Assembly: GCA_945871425.1 (NCBI GenBank)
Contig: CAMBVS010000007.1
Coordinates: 20,120-84,119, forward strand
Origin: Rhizobium sp. Q54
GTDB taxonomy: Bacteria; Pseudomonadota; Alphaproteobacteria; SHVZ01
Length of the DNA stretch: 64,000 nt
Direction of reading: 5' to 3'
Every line of letters starts with the position of its first letter. Position 1 is the stretch's first letter. A program made the translations under genes and the position numbers. Of the stretch, positions 27,455 through 35,632 are shown piece after piece. Below the pieces are notes generated by a model that saw nothing but the letters and a program-made list of their open reading frames with translations, did not search any database and was not told where the DNA came from.

Positions 27455-29011
27455 ATGGCCGCGGCCAAGCGTTACTACCTGACGACGCCGATCTACTACG
27501 TGAACGCCGCGCCCCATATCGGGCACGCGTACACCTCGCTCGCCTGCGACGCGCTGGCGCGCTTCAAGCGGCTGGACGGCTACGAGGTCAAGTTCCTGAC
27601 CGGCACCGACGAGCATGGCCAGAAGGTGGCCAAGGCCGCCGCCGATGCGGGCGTCGATCCGCAGGCTTTCACCGACCGGGTGAGCCAGACCTTCCGCGAT
27701 CTCTCGCCGGTGATGAACCTGTCTAACGACGACTTCATCCGCACCACCGAGCCCCGCCACATCCGTGCCTGCCAGGAGCTGTGGCGGCGCATCAAGGCCA
27801 ACGGCCACATCTATCTCGGCAAGTTCGCCGGCTGGTACGCCGTCCGCGACGAGGCCTTCTATGACGAGAGCGAGCTCGTCGACGGCAAAGCGCCGACCGG
27901 TGCCGAGGTCGAGTGGTTCGAGGAGGAGAACTACTTCTTCGACCTGTCGAAGTGGCAGCAGCCGCTGCTCGACTTCTACGAAGCCAATCCGGGATTCCTG
28001 GCGCCCCGGACTCGGAGGAACGAGGTCGTCAGCTTCGTCTCCTCCGGGCTCCGCGACCTCTCCGTGTCGCGCACGACCTTCACCTGGGGCGTTCCGGTGC
28101 CGGACGATCCGAAGCACGTCATGTATGTCTGGATCGACGCGCTGACCAACTACATGAGCGCTGCCGGCTTCCCCGAAGAGAGCGGCGAGTACGCCAAGTT
28201 CTGGCCGGCCGACCTGCACATGGTCGGCAAGGACATCATCCGCTTCCACACGGTCTACTGGCCGGCCTTCCTGATGGCTGCCGGCCTGAAGCCGCCGAAG
28301 CGCGTCTTCGCCCATGGCTGGTGGACAGCCGTGGGCCAGAAGATGTCGAAATCGCTCGGCAACTTCATCACGCCGAAGGACCTGATCGACCTCTACGGGC
28401 TCGATCCGGTGCGCTACTTCCTCTTGCGCGAGCTGCCCTTCGGCCAGGACGGCAACCTCAGCCATGAGGCAATAATCCGACGGATCAACACCGACCTCGC
28501 CAACGATTTCGGCAACCTGGCGCAGCGGGTCCTGACCCAGATCAACAAGAACTGCGAAGCCAAGGTGCCGGAGCCGGGGCCCTTGAGCGCGGCCGATGGC
28601 GCGCTCCTCGGCACCGCGCACGGGCTCCTCGAGCGCGTGCGGGCCGAGTATGACGAGCAGCAGTTCCACCGGGCGCTCGAGGCCCAGTGGGAGGTGGTGA
28701 GCGCCGCCAACCGCTATGTCGACGAGCACGCCCCCTGGGCCTTGAAGAAGACCGACCCGGCGCGGATGGCGACCGTGCTCTACGTCCTGGCCGAGACCAT
28801 CCGCCATCTGGCGATCCTGGCGCAGCCGGCGATGCCGCAGTCGGCGGCGCGCATGCTCGATCTCCTGGCGGTGCCGGCGGATGCCAGAAGCTTCGCAGCC
28901 CTGGGGGCCGACGGCGCGCTGAAGGCGGGGACGCCGCTGCCGAAGCCGGAGGGCATCTTCCCGCGCCATGTCGTCGAAGAGGGGCAGGCGGCGGGCAAGG
29001 CGGGCGGCTGA
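27455..29011 (+). CDS. metG: Methionyl-tRNA synthetase
   Basis: 518 aa, with AGGAG 10 bases before ATG. HIGH motif in APHIGHAY (residues 21-24) and KMSKS in GQKMSKSLGNF near residue 297. The short form lacks the Zn-knuckle Cys quartets of the E. coli enzyme and the C-terminal tRNA-binding EMAP domain, consistent with the MetG1 type common in alphaproteobacteria. Its stop overlaps the tatD start by one base. Confidence 0.96.
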   Translation: MAAAKRYYLTTPIYYVNAAPHIGHAYTSLACDALARFKRLDGYEVKFLTGTDEHGQKVAKAAADAGVDPQAFTDRVSQTFRDLSPVMNLSNDDFIRTTEPRHIRACQELWRRIKANGHIYLGKFAGWYAVRDEAFYDESELVDGKAPTGAEVEWFEEENYFFDLSKWQQPLLDFYEANPGFLAPRTRRNEVVSFVSSGLRDLSVSRTTFTWGVPVPDDPKHVMYVWIDALTNYMSAAGFPEESGEYAKFWPADLHMVGKDIIRFHTVYWPAFLMAAGLKPPKRVFAHGWWTAVGQKMSKSLGNFITPKDLIDLYGLDPVRYFLLRELPFGQDGNLSHEAIIRRINTDLANDFGNLAQRVLTQINKNCEAKVPEPGPLSAADGALLGTAHGLLERVRAEYDEQQFHRALEAQWEVVSAANRYVDEHAPWALKKTDPARMATVLYVLAETIRHLAILAQPAMPQSAARMLDLLAVPADARSFAALGADGALKAGTPLPKPEGIFPRHVVEEGQAAGKAGG

Positions 29012-29805
29012 TGCTGGTCGACAGCCACTGCCATCTCGACTTCCCCGAGCTGTCGGCGGAGCTGGACGAGGTCGTCGCCCGTGCGCGTCGGGCCGGCATC
29101 GGCCTGATGATCACCATCGGCACCAAGCTGACCGAGTTCGACCGGGTGCGCGCCATCGCCGAGCGCTATGACGACATCTACTGCTCGGTCGGCATCCATC
29201 CGCACGAGGCCGGGGCCGAGCCGGAGGCGGACGCCGAGCGCCTGGCCAGGCTGGCCGAGCACCCGAAGGTGGTGGCGATCGGCGAGACCGGGCTCGACTA
29301 TTTCTACGACCACAGCCCGAGGGACGCCCAGGCCCGGAGTTTCAGGGCCCATGTCGGGGCGGCACGGCTAACCGGCCTGCCGGTGATCGTGCACACCCGC
29401 GATGCCGACGACGACACCGCCCGGATCCTGACCGAGGAGACGGAGAAGGGCGCCTATCCCGGCCTCATCCATTGCTTCACCGCCAGCCAGCTTCTCGCTG
29501 AAAAAGCAGTAGATCTCGGTCTGACCATTTCGCTTTCCGGGATCGTCACCTTCAAGAGCGCGGCGGCGCTGCAGGCGACGGCCGCCTGGGTCCCGGCCGA
29601 CCGCCTGCTGGTCGAGACCGATGCGCCCTACCTGGCGCCGATCCCGATGCGGGGCAGGCGGAACGAGCCCGCCTTCGTCGTCCACACGGCGGCCAAGGTG
29701 GCCGCTCTGCGGGGCACCTCGATCGAAGATCTCGCCGCAACGACGACCGCCAACGTCCGGCGTCTGTTCACGAAGATCCCGGCGACGGCCTTCGGGGCGC
29801 CGTGA
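29011..29805 (+). CDS. tatD: TatD-family metal-dependent hydrolase / DNase
   Basis: 264 aa from ATG 29011. It opens with the metal-binding MLVDSHCHLDFPE (His6, His8), has Glu in IGETGLDY, His in VIVHTRDAD, and Asp in LVETDAPYLAP. TatD proteins are 3'-5' exonucleases, and some act as D-aminoacyl hydrolases. It is part of the metG operon and overlaps the MBL gene by four bases. Confidence 0.93.
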   Translation: MLVDSHCHLDFPELSAELDEVVARARRAGIGLMITIGTKLTEFDRVRAIAERYDDIYCSVGIHPHEAGAEPEADAERLARLAEHPKVVAIGETGLDYFYDHSPRDAQARSFRAHVGAARLTGLPVIVHTRDADDDTARILTEETEKGAYPGLIHCFTASQLLAEKAVDLGLTISLSGIVTFKSAAALQATAAWVPADRLLVETDAPYLAPIPMRGRRNEPAFVVHTAAKVAALRGTSIEDLAATTTANVRRLFTKIPATAFGAP

Positions 29806-30566
29806 AGATCACCATCCTCGGCTGCGGCAGCTCGATGGGCGTGCCGCTGGTGGGCGAGGGGTGGGGTGACTGCGATCCCAACGAACCCAAGAACCGGCGG
29901 CTCCGTGCCTCGATCCTGGTGGAGGAGGGCGCGACCCGCCTTCTGGTCGACACCTCGCCGGACCTCCGCCAGCAGTTGCTTTCGGCCGGGATCAACCGGT
30001 TGGATGCGGTTCTTTATACCCACGCGCATGCCGACCATCTGCACGGCATCGACGATGTCCGCGCCATCAACGTGACGCTGAAGGGCCCGCTCGACGTCTA
30101 TGCGGACGCCGAGACCCTAGGGATTATCCAGGATCGTTTCGGTTATGTTTTCCAGCCGCTTAAGGGCGATTATTACTACAAGCCGACACTGGTGCCGCAC
30201 GTCATCGACGGCCCGTTCCGGATCGGTGACATCGCCATCCGCTCATTCCGGCAGGATCATGGGTTTTCCAAGTCCCTGGGTTTCCGTTTCGGCCGGGTCG
30301 CGTATTCGACCGACGTGCTCACTCTGGACGAGCAAGCCTTTGAGATCCTTGAGGGTGTCGATCTCTGGATCGTCGATGCCTTCCGCAAGCTGCCGCATGC
30401 GACCCACACCCATCTGGAGCGCACTCTGGGTTGGATCGAGCGGGTTAGGCCGAAGCGCGCGGTGCTGACCCACATGACCCAGTGGCTCGACTACAACTGG
30501 CTCAAATCCGTGCTGCCGGCCCATGTCGAGCCGGCCTATGACGGTATGGTCCTGGAAAGCCCGTGA
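29802..30566 (+). CDS. MBL-fold metallohydrolase, PhnP-like
   Basis: 254 aa. GCGSSMGVPLVG at the N-terminus is characteristic of the PhnP group. The zinc ligands are in YTHAHADHLHGID (about residues 72-84), with further ligands in AYSTD and THMTQW-type segments. PhnP is a cyclic phosphodiesterase; here the gene follows metG-tatD, where this paralogue is conserved but its substrate is unknown. The 3' end overlaps the decayed GNAT gene (GTGA). Confidence 0.9.
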   Translation: MKITILGCGSSMGVPLVGEGWGDCDPNEPKNRRLRASILVEEGATRLLVDTSPDLRQQLLSAGINRLDAVLYTHAHADHLHGIDDVRAINVTLKGPLDVYADAETLGIIQDRFGYVFQPLKGDYYYKPTLVPHVIDGPFRIGDIAIRSFRQDHGFSKSLGFRFGRVAYSTDVLTLDEQAFEILEGVDLWIVDAFRKLPHATHTHLERTLGWIERVRPKRAVLTHMTQWLDYNWLKSVLPAHVEPAYDGMVLESP

Positions 30567-30820
30567 CCGACACCTGGCGCCGCGCGGACGGCTACGAGGT
30601 CTCGACCGACAAGGCCCGGATCGACCTCGACGTGGTCCACGGCTTCCTCGAGACCGCCTATTGGTCGGAGAAGGCGCCGCGCGAGGTGGTGGCCCGGTCG
30701 ATTTAGGGTGCGTTCTGTTTCGAGGTCTTCGATCCGGCCGGCGCCCAGGTCGGCTTCGAGGACGTGCCGGCCGGCCGGCTGATGGGGCGCCGGGGGCTGC
30801 CGGAAGGCCCGTTATCCGTC
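30563..30820 (+). pseudogene. Decayed GNAT acetyltransferase
   Basis: From GTG 30563, overlapping the MBL stop, the frame reads RADGYEVSTDKARIDLDVV then HGFLETAYWSEKAPREVVARSI, a typical N-terminus of a GNAT subfamily. An in-frame TAG follows at 30704. The same frame continues with GAFCFEVFDPAGAQVGFE, clearly more of the same protein. The acetyl-CoA-binding centre is then lost, leaving a short tail (AGRLMGRRGLPEG) that could be the original C-terminus. Thus one nonsense change plus an internal deletion killed the gene, just beside the transposase unit. Confidence 0.75.
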
Positions 30821-30895
30821 AATCGGTTAGGTCATCCATACGATATTGGCAATAACATACTTGACTCAACAAGCCTGATCCGGTAGGTTTCGGTC

Positions 30896-31867
30896 ATGAG
30901 CAAGACCGAGCCGACCACCCTCCTCGAAGCCATCAAGCATTTCAGTGACCCGGACGTGGCGCTTGCCACGATGGTTGAGCTTCGCTGGCCGTCTGGCGTC
31001 CATTGCCCGGGCTGCGGCCGGACGGACGTGACCTTCATCCCGACCCGCCGGGTCTGGACCTGCAAGACCCGCCATCCCAAGTGGCAGTTCTCAGCCAAAG
31101 TCGGGACGATCTTTGAGGACTCGCCCCTCGGCCTCGACAAGTGGTTCGCCGCGATCTGGATGGTCGCCAACTGCAAGAACGGCATTTCCAGCTACGAGGT
31201 CGGGCGCGACCTGGGCGTCACCCAGAAGTCGGCTTGGTTCATGCTTCACCGTATCCGGCTGGCGATGAAGGCCGGTTCGATCCTCAAGATGACGGGCGAG
31301 GTCGAGGCCGACGAAAGCTATCTCGGCGGCAAGCTCGGCAACATGTCGCTGTCCAAGCGGAAGACGTTCGGTAAGGGCGCGGTCGGCCGGGGCAACAGCG
31401 GCAAGCGGGCCGTCGTCGGCATCCTTGAGCGGAAGTCCGGCAAGAAGCCGAGCAAGGTCAAGGCGACCCACGTCGGCGATGTTCGCGGCGTCACCCTCAA
31501 GGGCCTGATCCGTGACGCCGTCGAGCCCGGCACCCGGCTCCTGACCGATAGCTTTGCCGCATATCGCGGCCTCCGGGGCGAGTACCTGCATGAGGTCGTC
31601 GACCACGCCGTCACCTACGTCCAGGGCACCGTCCATACCAACGGGATCGAGAACTTCTGGTCGCTGCTCAAGCGGACGATCAAGGGCACCTACGTCTCGG
31701 TCGAGCCCTTCCATCTTGACCGCTATCTGGACGAGCAGTCGTTCCGCTTCAACGAGCGGACGGACGTGGACAGCGGTCGTTTCCGCTCCGTGCTACGCTC
31801 GGTCACCGGCCGCCGGCTGACCTACAAGGAGTTGACCGGACATGGTGAAGCCCAAGCCCCCGACTGA
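30896..31867 (+). mobile_element. IS1595-family transposase (unit 1, intact)
   Basis: 323 aa. An N-terminal zinc ribbon begins CPGCGR..WTC. The catalytic core shows Asp in EADESYLGG (about residue 138), Asp in LLTDSFAAY (about 217) and an Asn/Glu pair in VHTNGIENFWSLLKR (about 246-260), the DDE/DDNE pattern of IS1595 elements. The frame is complete, so it may be active. A small ORF overlaps its 3' end. Terminal inverted repeats could not be paired with certainty. Confidence 0.9.
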
Positions 31868-32048
31868 ATGCCGGCCAGACAGGGACGAGGAAGGCGCCGT
31901 GCCCGCCGTGGCCGGCGCTAGTCCCATGGCCCGCTTCAAGACGCTGACGAAGCAGCTGCTCAACGTTTCGCCCGAACAGGTGAGGGAGGAGCGAAGAGAG
32001 TTTGTGGAGAAGCGCTCTAGTCGATCCGAGAAGGAGCCGGGGGCCTGA
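31842..32048 (+). CDS. Small ORF downstream of IS1595 transposase 1
   Basis: 68 aa, starting 26 bases before the transposase stop in another frame. Charged and helical: PMARFKTLTKQLLNVSPEQVREERREF. Short basic ORFs with a similar helix are often found right after IS1595-family transposases, which supports a real, element-encoded protein of unknown role. Its last 32 bases overlap, antisense, the 3' end of the protease cargo. Confidence 0.6.
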   Translation: MVKPKPPTECRPDRDEEGAVPAVAGASPMARFKTLTKQLLNVSPEQVREERREFVEKRSSRSEKEPGA

Positions 32049-33037
32049 GCCTCGACGGCACGGGCTCCTTGCCTCGCAACTCGACATACATCGCTTCTGC
32101 CTTGGCGTGTTCGGCCAGCAACGGCGCAGTTTCAAGCACTTCCAGAATCTTCCAGGCCGGCACAACGCCGTTCAGCCAAGAGTTTTCGCCGTCCTCGTCG
32201 TGGATGTATCCCCAGTTCACGCCCAAGAGCGCCCAGAATGAGTTATTGCGCACGCTCGTACACCGTATTGGGCGTCCGGTAGACTGCGACAGGAGATCCC
32301 GAGAATCCGGTGCGGGACCTCATTTCGACTGAGTAGCTAAGCTGATCTTGTCCGATCGCACTGTTGGAGATCGGACGGTCCATAACGCTGATACTGCCGA
32401 AGCGAACCGCCGGTTGGTTGTGCAAGCGCCCCTGATGGTTGATGAAGCGTCCGATCATCAAGACTTCGTCACCGATGCCCACCTCATAATCCTGGGCCAT
32501 CGCCCGGGTGAGGAGTTGTTGGGTCGGAATGTGGGAGTGTCGGTGAATACCGATCATCACCTTCCGGAACACGCTGGCGACGGCGAGATCATCGCCATCC
32601 GGGTGAACGATCCACTGGTGTTGGTCGAGATCGATGACATCCGGCTTCCCGCCATCCACCCGGTTGACACGAGCTATCGGAGATCCGCCCGACCAAACGA
32701 CGTGCCGATTACTGACCAAATATGGGCAATATGCCCCGGTCACTTCGCCGTTGATCACAATGGGCTTGCCGATGAAGAACGCGGTTCCCCCGAGCCTGGC
32801 ATGGTTCTCGGCATCTTCCGGGGTGGGATATAGGAAGACCACGCCGTCCAAAAGAGTGTCCGCAATCCGTGGCACTTCATCTCCCGACAAAGAGTCAGGA
32901 AGATTGCACTTCCATGCTTGTCGGTCACTGAAGAAGCCGGGCGGGCAGACTGAAATTCTGCGTCCGCGCCACTCATCGGCCAGACCACACTGGGCGTCTT
33001 CGCGCGTCATCGCTACGGTCGGGGCATCGGTGCCCAT
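32017..33037 (-). pseudogene. Trypsin-like serine protease, frameshifted cargo gene
   Basis: From ATG 33037 (AGGAGG upstream) the frame encodes 264 aa with the S1 triad in order: His112 in VSNRHVVW, Asp149/150 in HPDGDDLAV, Ser246 in TGFSGSPV. It stops at 32243. The next frame (32253-32017) then reads NNSFWALLGVNWGYI..GVVPAWKILEVLE, the expected C-terminal part of this protease family. Removing one base near 32246 joins them into a product of about 339 aa. The catalytic part is complete, so a truncated enzyme might fold. No signal peptide is evident, so it would be cytoplasmic. Confidence 0.75.
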
Positions 33038-33172
33038 TTTGGCAACCTCCTGAAGCCTGAATCCTAGGAGGTCTAGCGTGACGTGGCAAAAAACCTTGCT
33101 AACGCACTGAAATTCTTATGTTGAGCCATCTATATTAACGCCACAATATTTTCCATAATATACATTATGCGA

Positions 33173-33204
33173 TATAGAGGGGCGAAGTTACGGTTCGCAT
33201 ACCC
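33173..33204. repeat. 32-bp element-edge motif, copy 1
   Basis: TATAGAGG followed by GGCGAAGTTACGG..CATACCC. It matches 35256-35287 in the same orientation at 27 of 32 positions (TATAGAGG then GGCGATGTTTCAC..GTACCC). It lies upstream of the protease cargo gene in an AT-rich, transfer-like patch that also holds a CATAAT/ATTATG palindrome at 33154-33169. It probably marks the right end of transposase unit 1. Confidence 0.6.
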
Positions 33205-33239
33205 AATATCGCATAGGTGAGTTATGATAGCCCCTGTTC

Positions 33240-33258
33240 GGCCCGGCTTTACCGGGCC
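33240..33258. terminator. Rho-independent-type hairpin
   Basis: A 7-bp perfect stem GGCCCGG/CCGGGCC with loop CTTTA, followed on the + strand by TTTAGTT. It lies between the divergent protease and DUF3800 genes and would block + strand read-through into DUF3800. It argues against any start codon upstream of it for that gene. Confidence 0.6.
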
Positions 33259-33331
33259 TTTAGTTCAAGCGAAACCGCTGGGGCTCCAAAGTTTGGTCCC
33301 CCGTTCGCTTATCACCGGGAGATGGCTCGCC

Positions 33332-34126
33332 GTGCTGGTCTGCTATCTGGACGACAGCGGCAAGAACCCACAAAGCGCATTCACCTGCTTGGCGGGATAT
33401 GTCGCGCTTGAGGAGGTCTGGGCCGAATTCGAGAAGAACGTCGAGCCGATCTTCCAAGAATACAAGGTGCCTGTACTACATACCAAAGAGCTGCATCACA
33501 GCGACGGGCCGTTCAAGGGCTGGACCGTCGCCAGGAAACAGGCATTCGTCTTCAAAATCTGCCGCGAAATGACTCCGCTTATTCCGTTAGGCGTGGCGAT
33601 GGCCGCGTCGAAGGCCGCTTATCGCGATGGCCTCAAACACAGAAAGTCCAAGCGAACCGTCAGCCCCTATACCCATTGCTTCACTGTCGCGGTGAATTGG
33701 CTCACCACCGACGTGCGCGTTGGGCATGACATTCATGCCCAAGGGCTCGCTTTCATTTTGGAACAAGGGCACCAAAACAATGCCGAGGCAGGGAAGCAGA
33801 TGCACGGCCTCAGGAAGAAGTATCCCAATGACCTGAAGTGTCTCCGGTCGATTTCGGAGGCTCCCAAGGAAGAATGCCGGGCCATTCAGATGGCCGACCT
33901 CCTGGCCTTCTATACCCGCAGAATGACCGCGCTTAGCCCAGGAGAGAGACGCATAGACGGCCCGGACACCTTGTCTGTTCAGATGGTGAACATCATCCGC
34001 GCGAGCGTCCCCCACCGTTCGCTCGCGGCGGAGGTTTTTGGGGACGACTACGCGTCACTTCCCGGAATGCCCGGTCCCCCTCTTCCGGGTCTTCCGATGC
34101 CCCGACTTCGCGGGCCATCTCAATGA
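33332..34126 (+). CDS. DUF3800-domain protein (cargo of unit 2)
   Basis: 264 aa from GTG 33332, chosen for the GGGAGA site nine bases upstream and because the protein then begins directly with the family motif VCYLDDSG. The second hallmark IQMADLLAFYTRR lies at about residue 185. DUF3800 proteins have an RNase H-like predicted fold and recur in mobile and defence-rich regions, but no activity is established. The last 134 bases overlap the small ORF on the other strand, and the Pro-rich tail (PGPPLPGLPMPRL) looks non-native. Confidence 0.75.
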   Translation: MLVCYLDDSGKNPQSAFTCLAGYVALEEVWAEFEKNVEPIFQEYKVPVLHTKELHHSDGPFKGWTVARKQAFVFKICREMTPLIPLGVAMAASKAAYRDGLKHRKSKRTVSPYTHCFTVAVNWLTTDVRVGHDIHAQGLAFILEQGHQNNAEAGKQMHGLRKKYPNDLKCLRSISEAPKEECRAIQMADLLAFYTRRMTALSPGERRIDGPDTLSVQMVNIIRASVPHRSLAAEVFGDDYASLPGMPGPPLPGLPMPRLRGPSQ

Positions 34127-34196
34127 AGCGCTTGGATTGCTCCGGGTCGTCCGCCTTCGCGGGCGGTTTCGGCAGCGGCTTTGGCTTGTCCGCCAT
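33993..34196 (-). CDS. Small ORF downstream of IS1595 transposase 2
   Basis: 67 aa, AGAGGAG nine bases before ATG 34196. The sequence has DDPEQSKRFIEMAREVGASE and RAFREVTRS, a short helical protein of a type often found after IS1595 transposases. It lies 83 bp after the restored stop of transposase 2. Its 3' part runs antisense into the DUF3800 gene, mirroring the arrangement in unit 1. Confidence 0.6.
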   Translation of the reverse strand: MADKPKPLPKPPAKADDPEQSKRFIEMAREVGASEDPEEGDRAFREVTRSRPQKPPPRANGGGRSRG

Positions 34197-34279
34197 GGGC
34201 CGGTCACTCCTCTTTCAGCGGCAGCCGTAGCTGCCTGAAACGGCGCCGTCGCAAGCGCCGCCAATGCGACCTCTTAGGG

Positions 34280-35199
34280 TTACGAGTTACGAGCCGTTTC
34301 GTAGGTCAGGCGCTTGCCGGCGGCACCGGCCACGGCACGAGCGGTGCGCTCCTCGTCACAGATGCCGAGCTTCGCGCGGTTGTTCCGGCGGAAATCAAAC
34401 TCTGCCAGATACCGGTCGAGGTGCTGAGCATCGACATGCTGGTAGATGCCGACCATGCCCCGCTTGAAGACGCTGAAGAAGCCTTCGACGGTGTTGGTGT
34501 GGACCTCGCCTCGGACGTATTCACCCTTGGCGTGGATGACGACCTCATGAGAGGCGGCGTAGGGCGGGAAAACCTCATGCCGGTGGCGCCATCGGTCATG
34601 ACGTGGCTGCCCTTGGCGAGGTGCCGGTACATCTCGGCGCCAGCGCTGGTGCCGTCCATGGAAAGGGTCCGGCTGTCGCCGTTCCGGTCCACCAGGGACA
34701 TGATCCGCTGGTAGCGGCGCTTACCGTCCGCCCGCTTCTTGGTCTTGGGCGAGTTGGTGACGAAAGTCTCGTCGATCTCCACGGTGTGACCCTCGCCGCC
34801 GATCCGGCCCGAGCCCTTGGCCGGAGCCATGGCTTCCCGGATGCGGTGGGTAAGGAACCAAGCGGTGGTCATGCTGCCGCCGATGGCCCGATGGATCTGG
34901 CGGGTGCTGATGCCCTTCTTGGACGAGCAAAGCAGGTGGATCACCTGAAGCCAGATGCGGAGGGCCACGTGGCTGGACTCGAAAACGGTTCCGACCCGGA
35001 CGGTGAAGGGCTTGCGGCACGCATAGCACTTGCGGAGCCCCGGACGGGTGGTCTTGCCCTTAAGGCGGCCGATCCGCTCGCACTCACCGCAGAACGGGCA
35101 AGTCGGGCCGGACGGCCAAAGCCGCGCCTCGACGTACTCGAAAGCGGCGGTTTCGTCGTGGAAGTGGGGGGCGGAGAGCAGCGACATGGGCGACACCAT
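34280..35199 (-). pseudogene. IS1595-family transposase (unit 2, frameshifted)
   Basis: From ATG 35199 the frame has a CPFC..CYAC zinc ribbon, Asp in VEIDETFVTN and Asp in VMTDGATG. After about residue 207 it turns into Ser/Thr-rich nonsense to 34306. The neighbouring frame, ending at TAA 34280, continues correctly: HEVFPPYAASHEVV, VHTNTVEGFFSVFKRGM (Asn/Glu) and GKRLTYETARNS. A single missing base near 34580 explains this. Unless expression uses frameshifting, the enzyme lacks its last catalytic residues. It is distinct in sequence from transposase 1, so the two are not copies. Confidence 0.85.
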
Positions 35200-35213
35200 C
35201 AGGTTATGCCCAG

Positions 35214-35242
35214 AATATGCGCCTTGCCGCTGGGTATGTCAA
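35214..35242 (-). promoter_or_regulatory. Sigma70-type promoter of transposase 2
   Basis: On the - strand TTGACA (35242-35237) and CATATT (35219-35214) are separated by 17 bp, right upstream of the transposase start at 35199. The -35 box lies within the left arm of the terminal palindrome, an arrangement common in insertion sequences. The very short leader suggests that ATG 35187 might be used instead. Confidence 0.55.
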
Positions 35243-35287
35243 CCGTAACATCGCCTATAGAGGGGCGATGTTTCACTTCGCGTACCC
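35232..35287. repeat. 56-bp imperfect palindrome at the edge of unit 2 (contains motif copy 2)
   Basis: Left arm 35232-35255 starts GGGTATGTCAACCGTAAC and ends CATCGCC. Right arm 35264-35287 is its imperfect reverse complement (18 of 24), ending CGCGTACCC. The spacer is TATAGAGG. The right arm with spacer is copy 2 of the 32-bp motif at 33173. It probably contains the terminal inverted repeat of the element whose transposase starts at 35199. Confidence 0.6.
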
Positions 35288-35351
35288 AACGCGCCGACTC
35301 CAGTTGGCGCCACCGACTTCGCCCTCCTCACCCTCGGCTAGTTAGCGATGA

Positions 35352-35369
35352 CGTCGCCGGCAGGCGACG
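35352..35369. terminator. Possible hairpin terminator
   Basis: CGTCGCC/GGCGACG stem of 7 bp with loop GGCA, three bases after the end of the small - strand gene. There is no T tract, so this is tentative. Confidence 0.3.
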
Positions 35370-35371
35370 CC

Positions 35372-35605
35372 TCAAGAGGCCGTGTCGATCAGGTCCATGC
35401 TTTCCGGGTGGGCCAGGAGCCACTCGACGGCTTGAGAGGTCTTCCGCCAGGAGCGCGCGCCCTTCTCGTCGCCCTCGAACGCGAGCGCGCTCCAGGCGTT
35501 TCTGGCGACGTGCAAGGCTCCCGGGCCGCGGCGTCTGATGATCCGCTTGGCGGAGCGCCAGACGACCAAGTCCGCTGACGAGATCTGATCGGACAACATG
35601 GCCAT
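35372..35605 (-). CDS. Hypothetical small protein
   Basis: 77 aa from ATG 35605 with a GGGGGAT stretch 5 bases upstream. Basic and Trp-containing (DLVVWRSAKRIIRRRGP, ARNAWSALAFEGDE, AVEWLLAHPESMDL); probably a soluble helical protein. No family recognised. It lies just outside the IS1595 region, on the same strand as a possible 46-codon ORF upstream. Confidence 0.5.
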   Translation of the reverse strand: MAMLSDQISSADLVVWRSAKRIIRRRGPGALHVARNAWSALAFEGDEKGARSWRKTSQAVEWLLAHPESMDLIDTAS

Positions 35606-35632
35606 GAAATCCCCCGGTTCTGTTGGTTAAGC

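Noticed and set aside
33224..33331. Longer start for the DUF3800 gene at ATG 33224
   Set aside because: The stretch would translate through a terminator-like hairpin and has no family similarity; GTG 33332 has a ribosome site and begins with the family motif.
33038..35231. A single composite transposon bounded by the 32-bp motif copies
   Set aside because: The two copies are in direct, not inverted, orientation and the transposases differ, so simple IS-type ends of one element do not fit.
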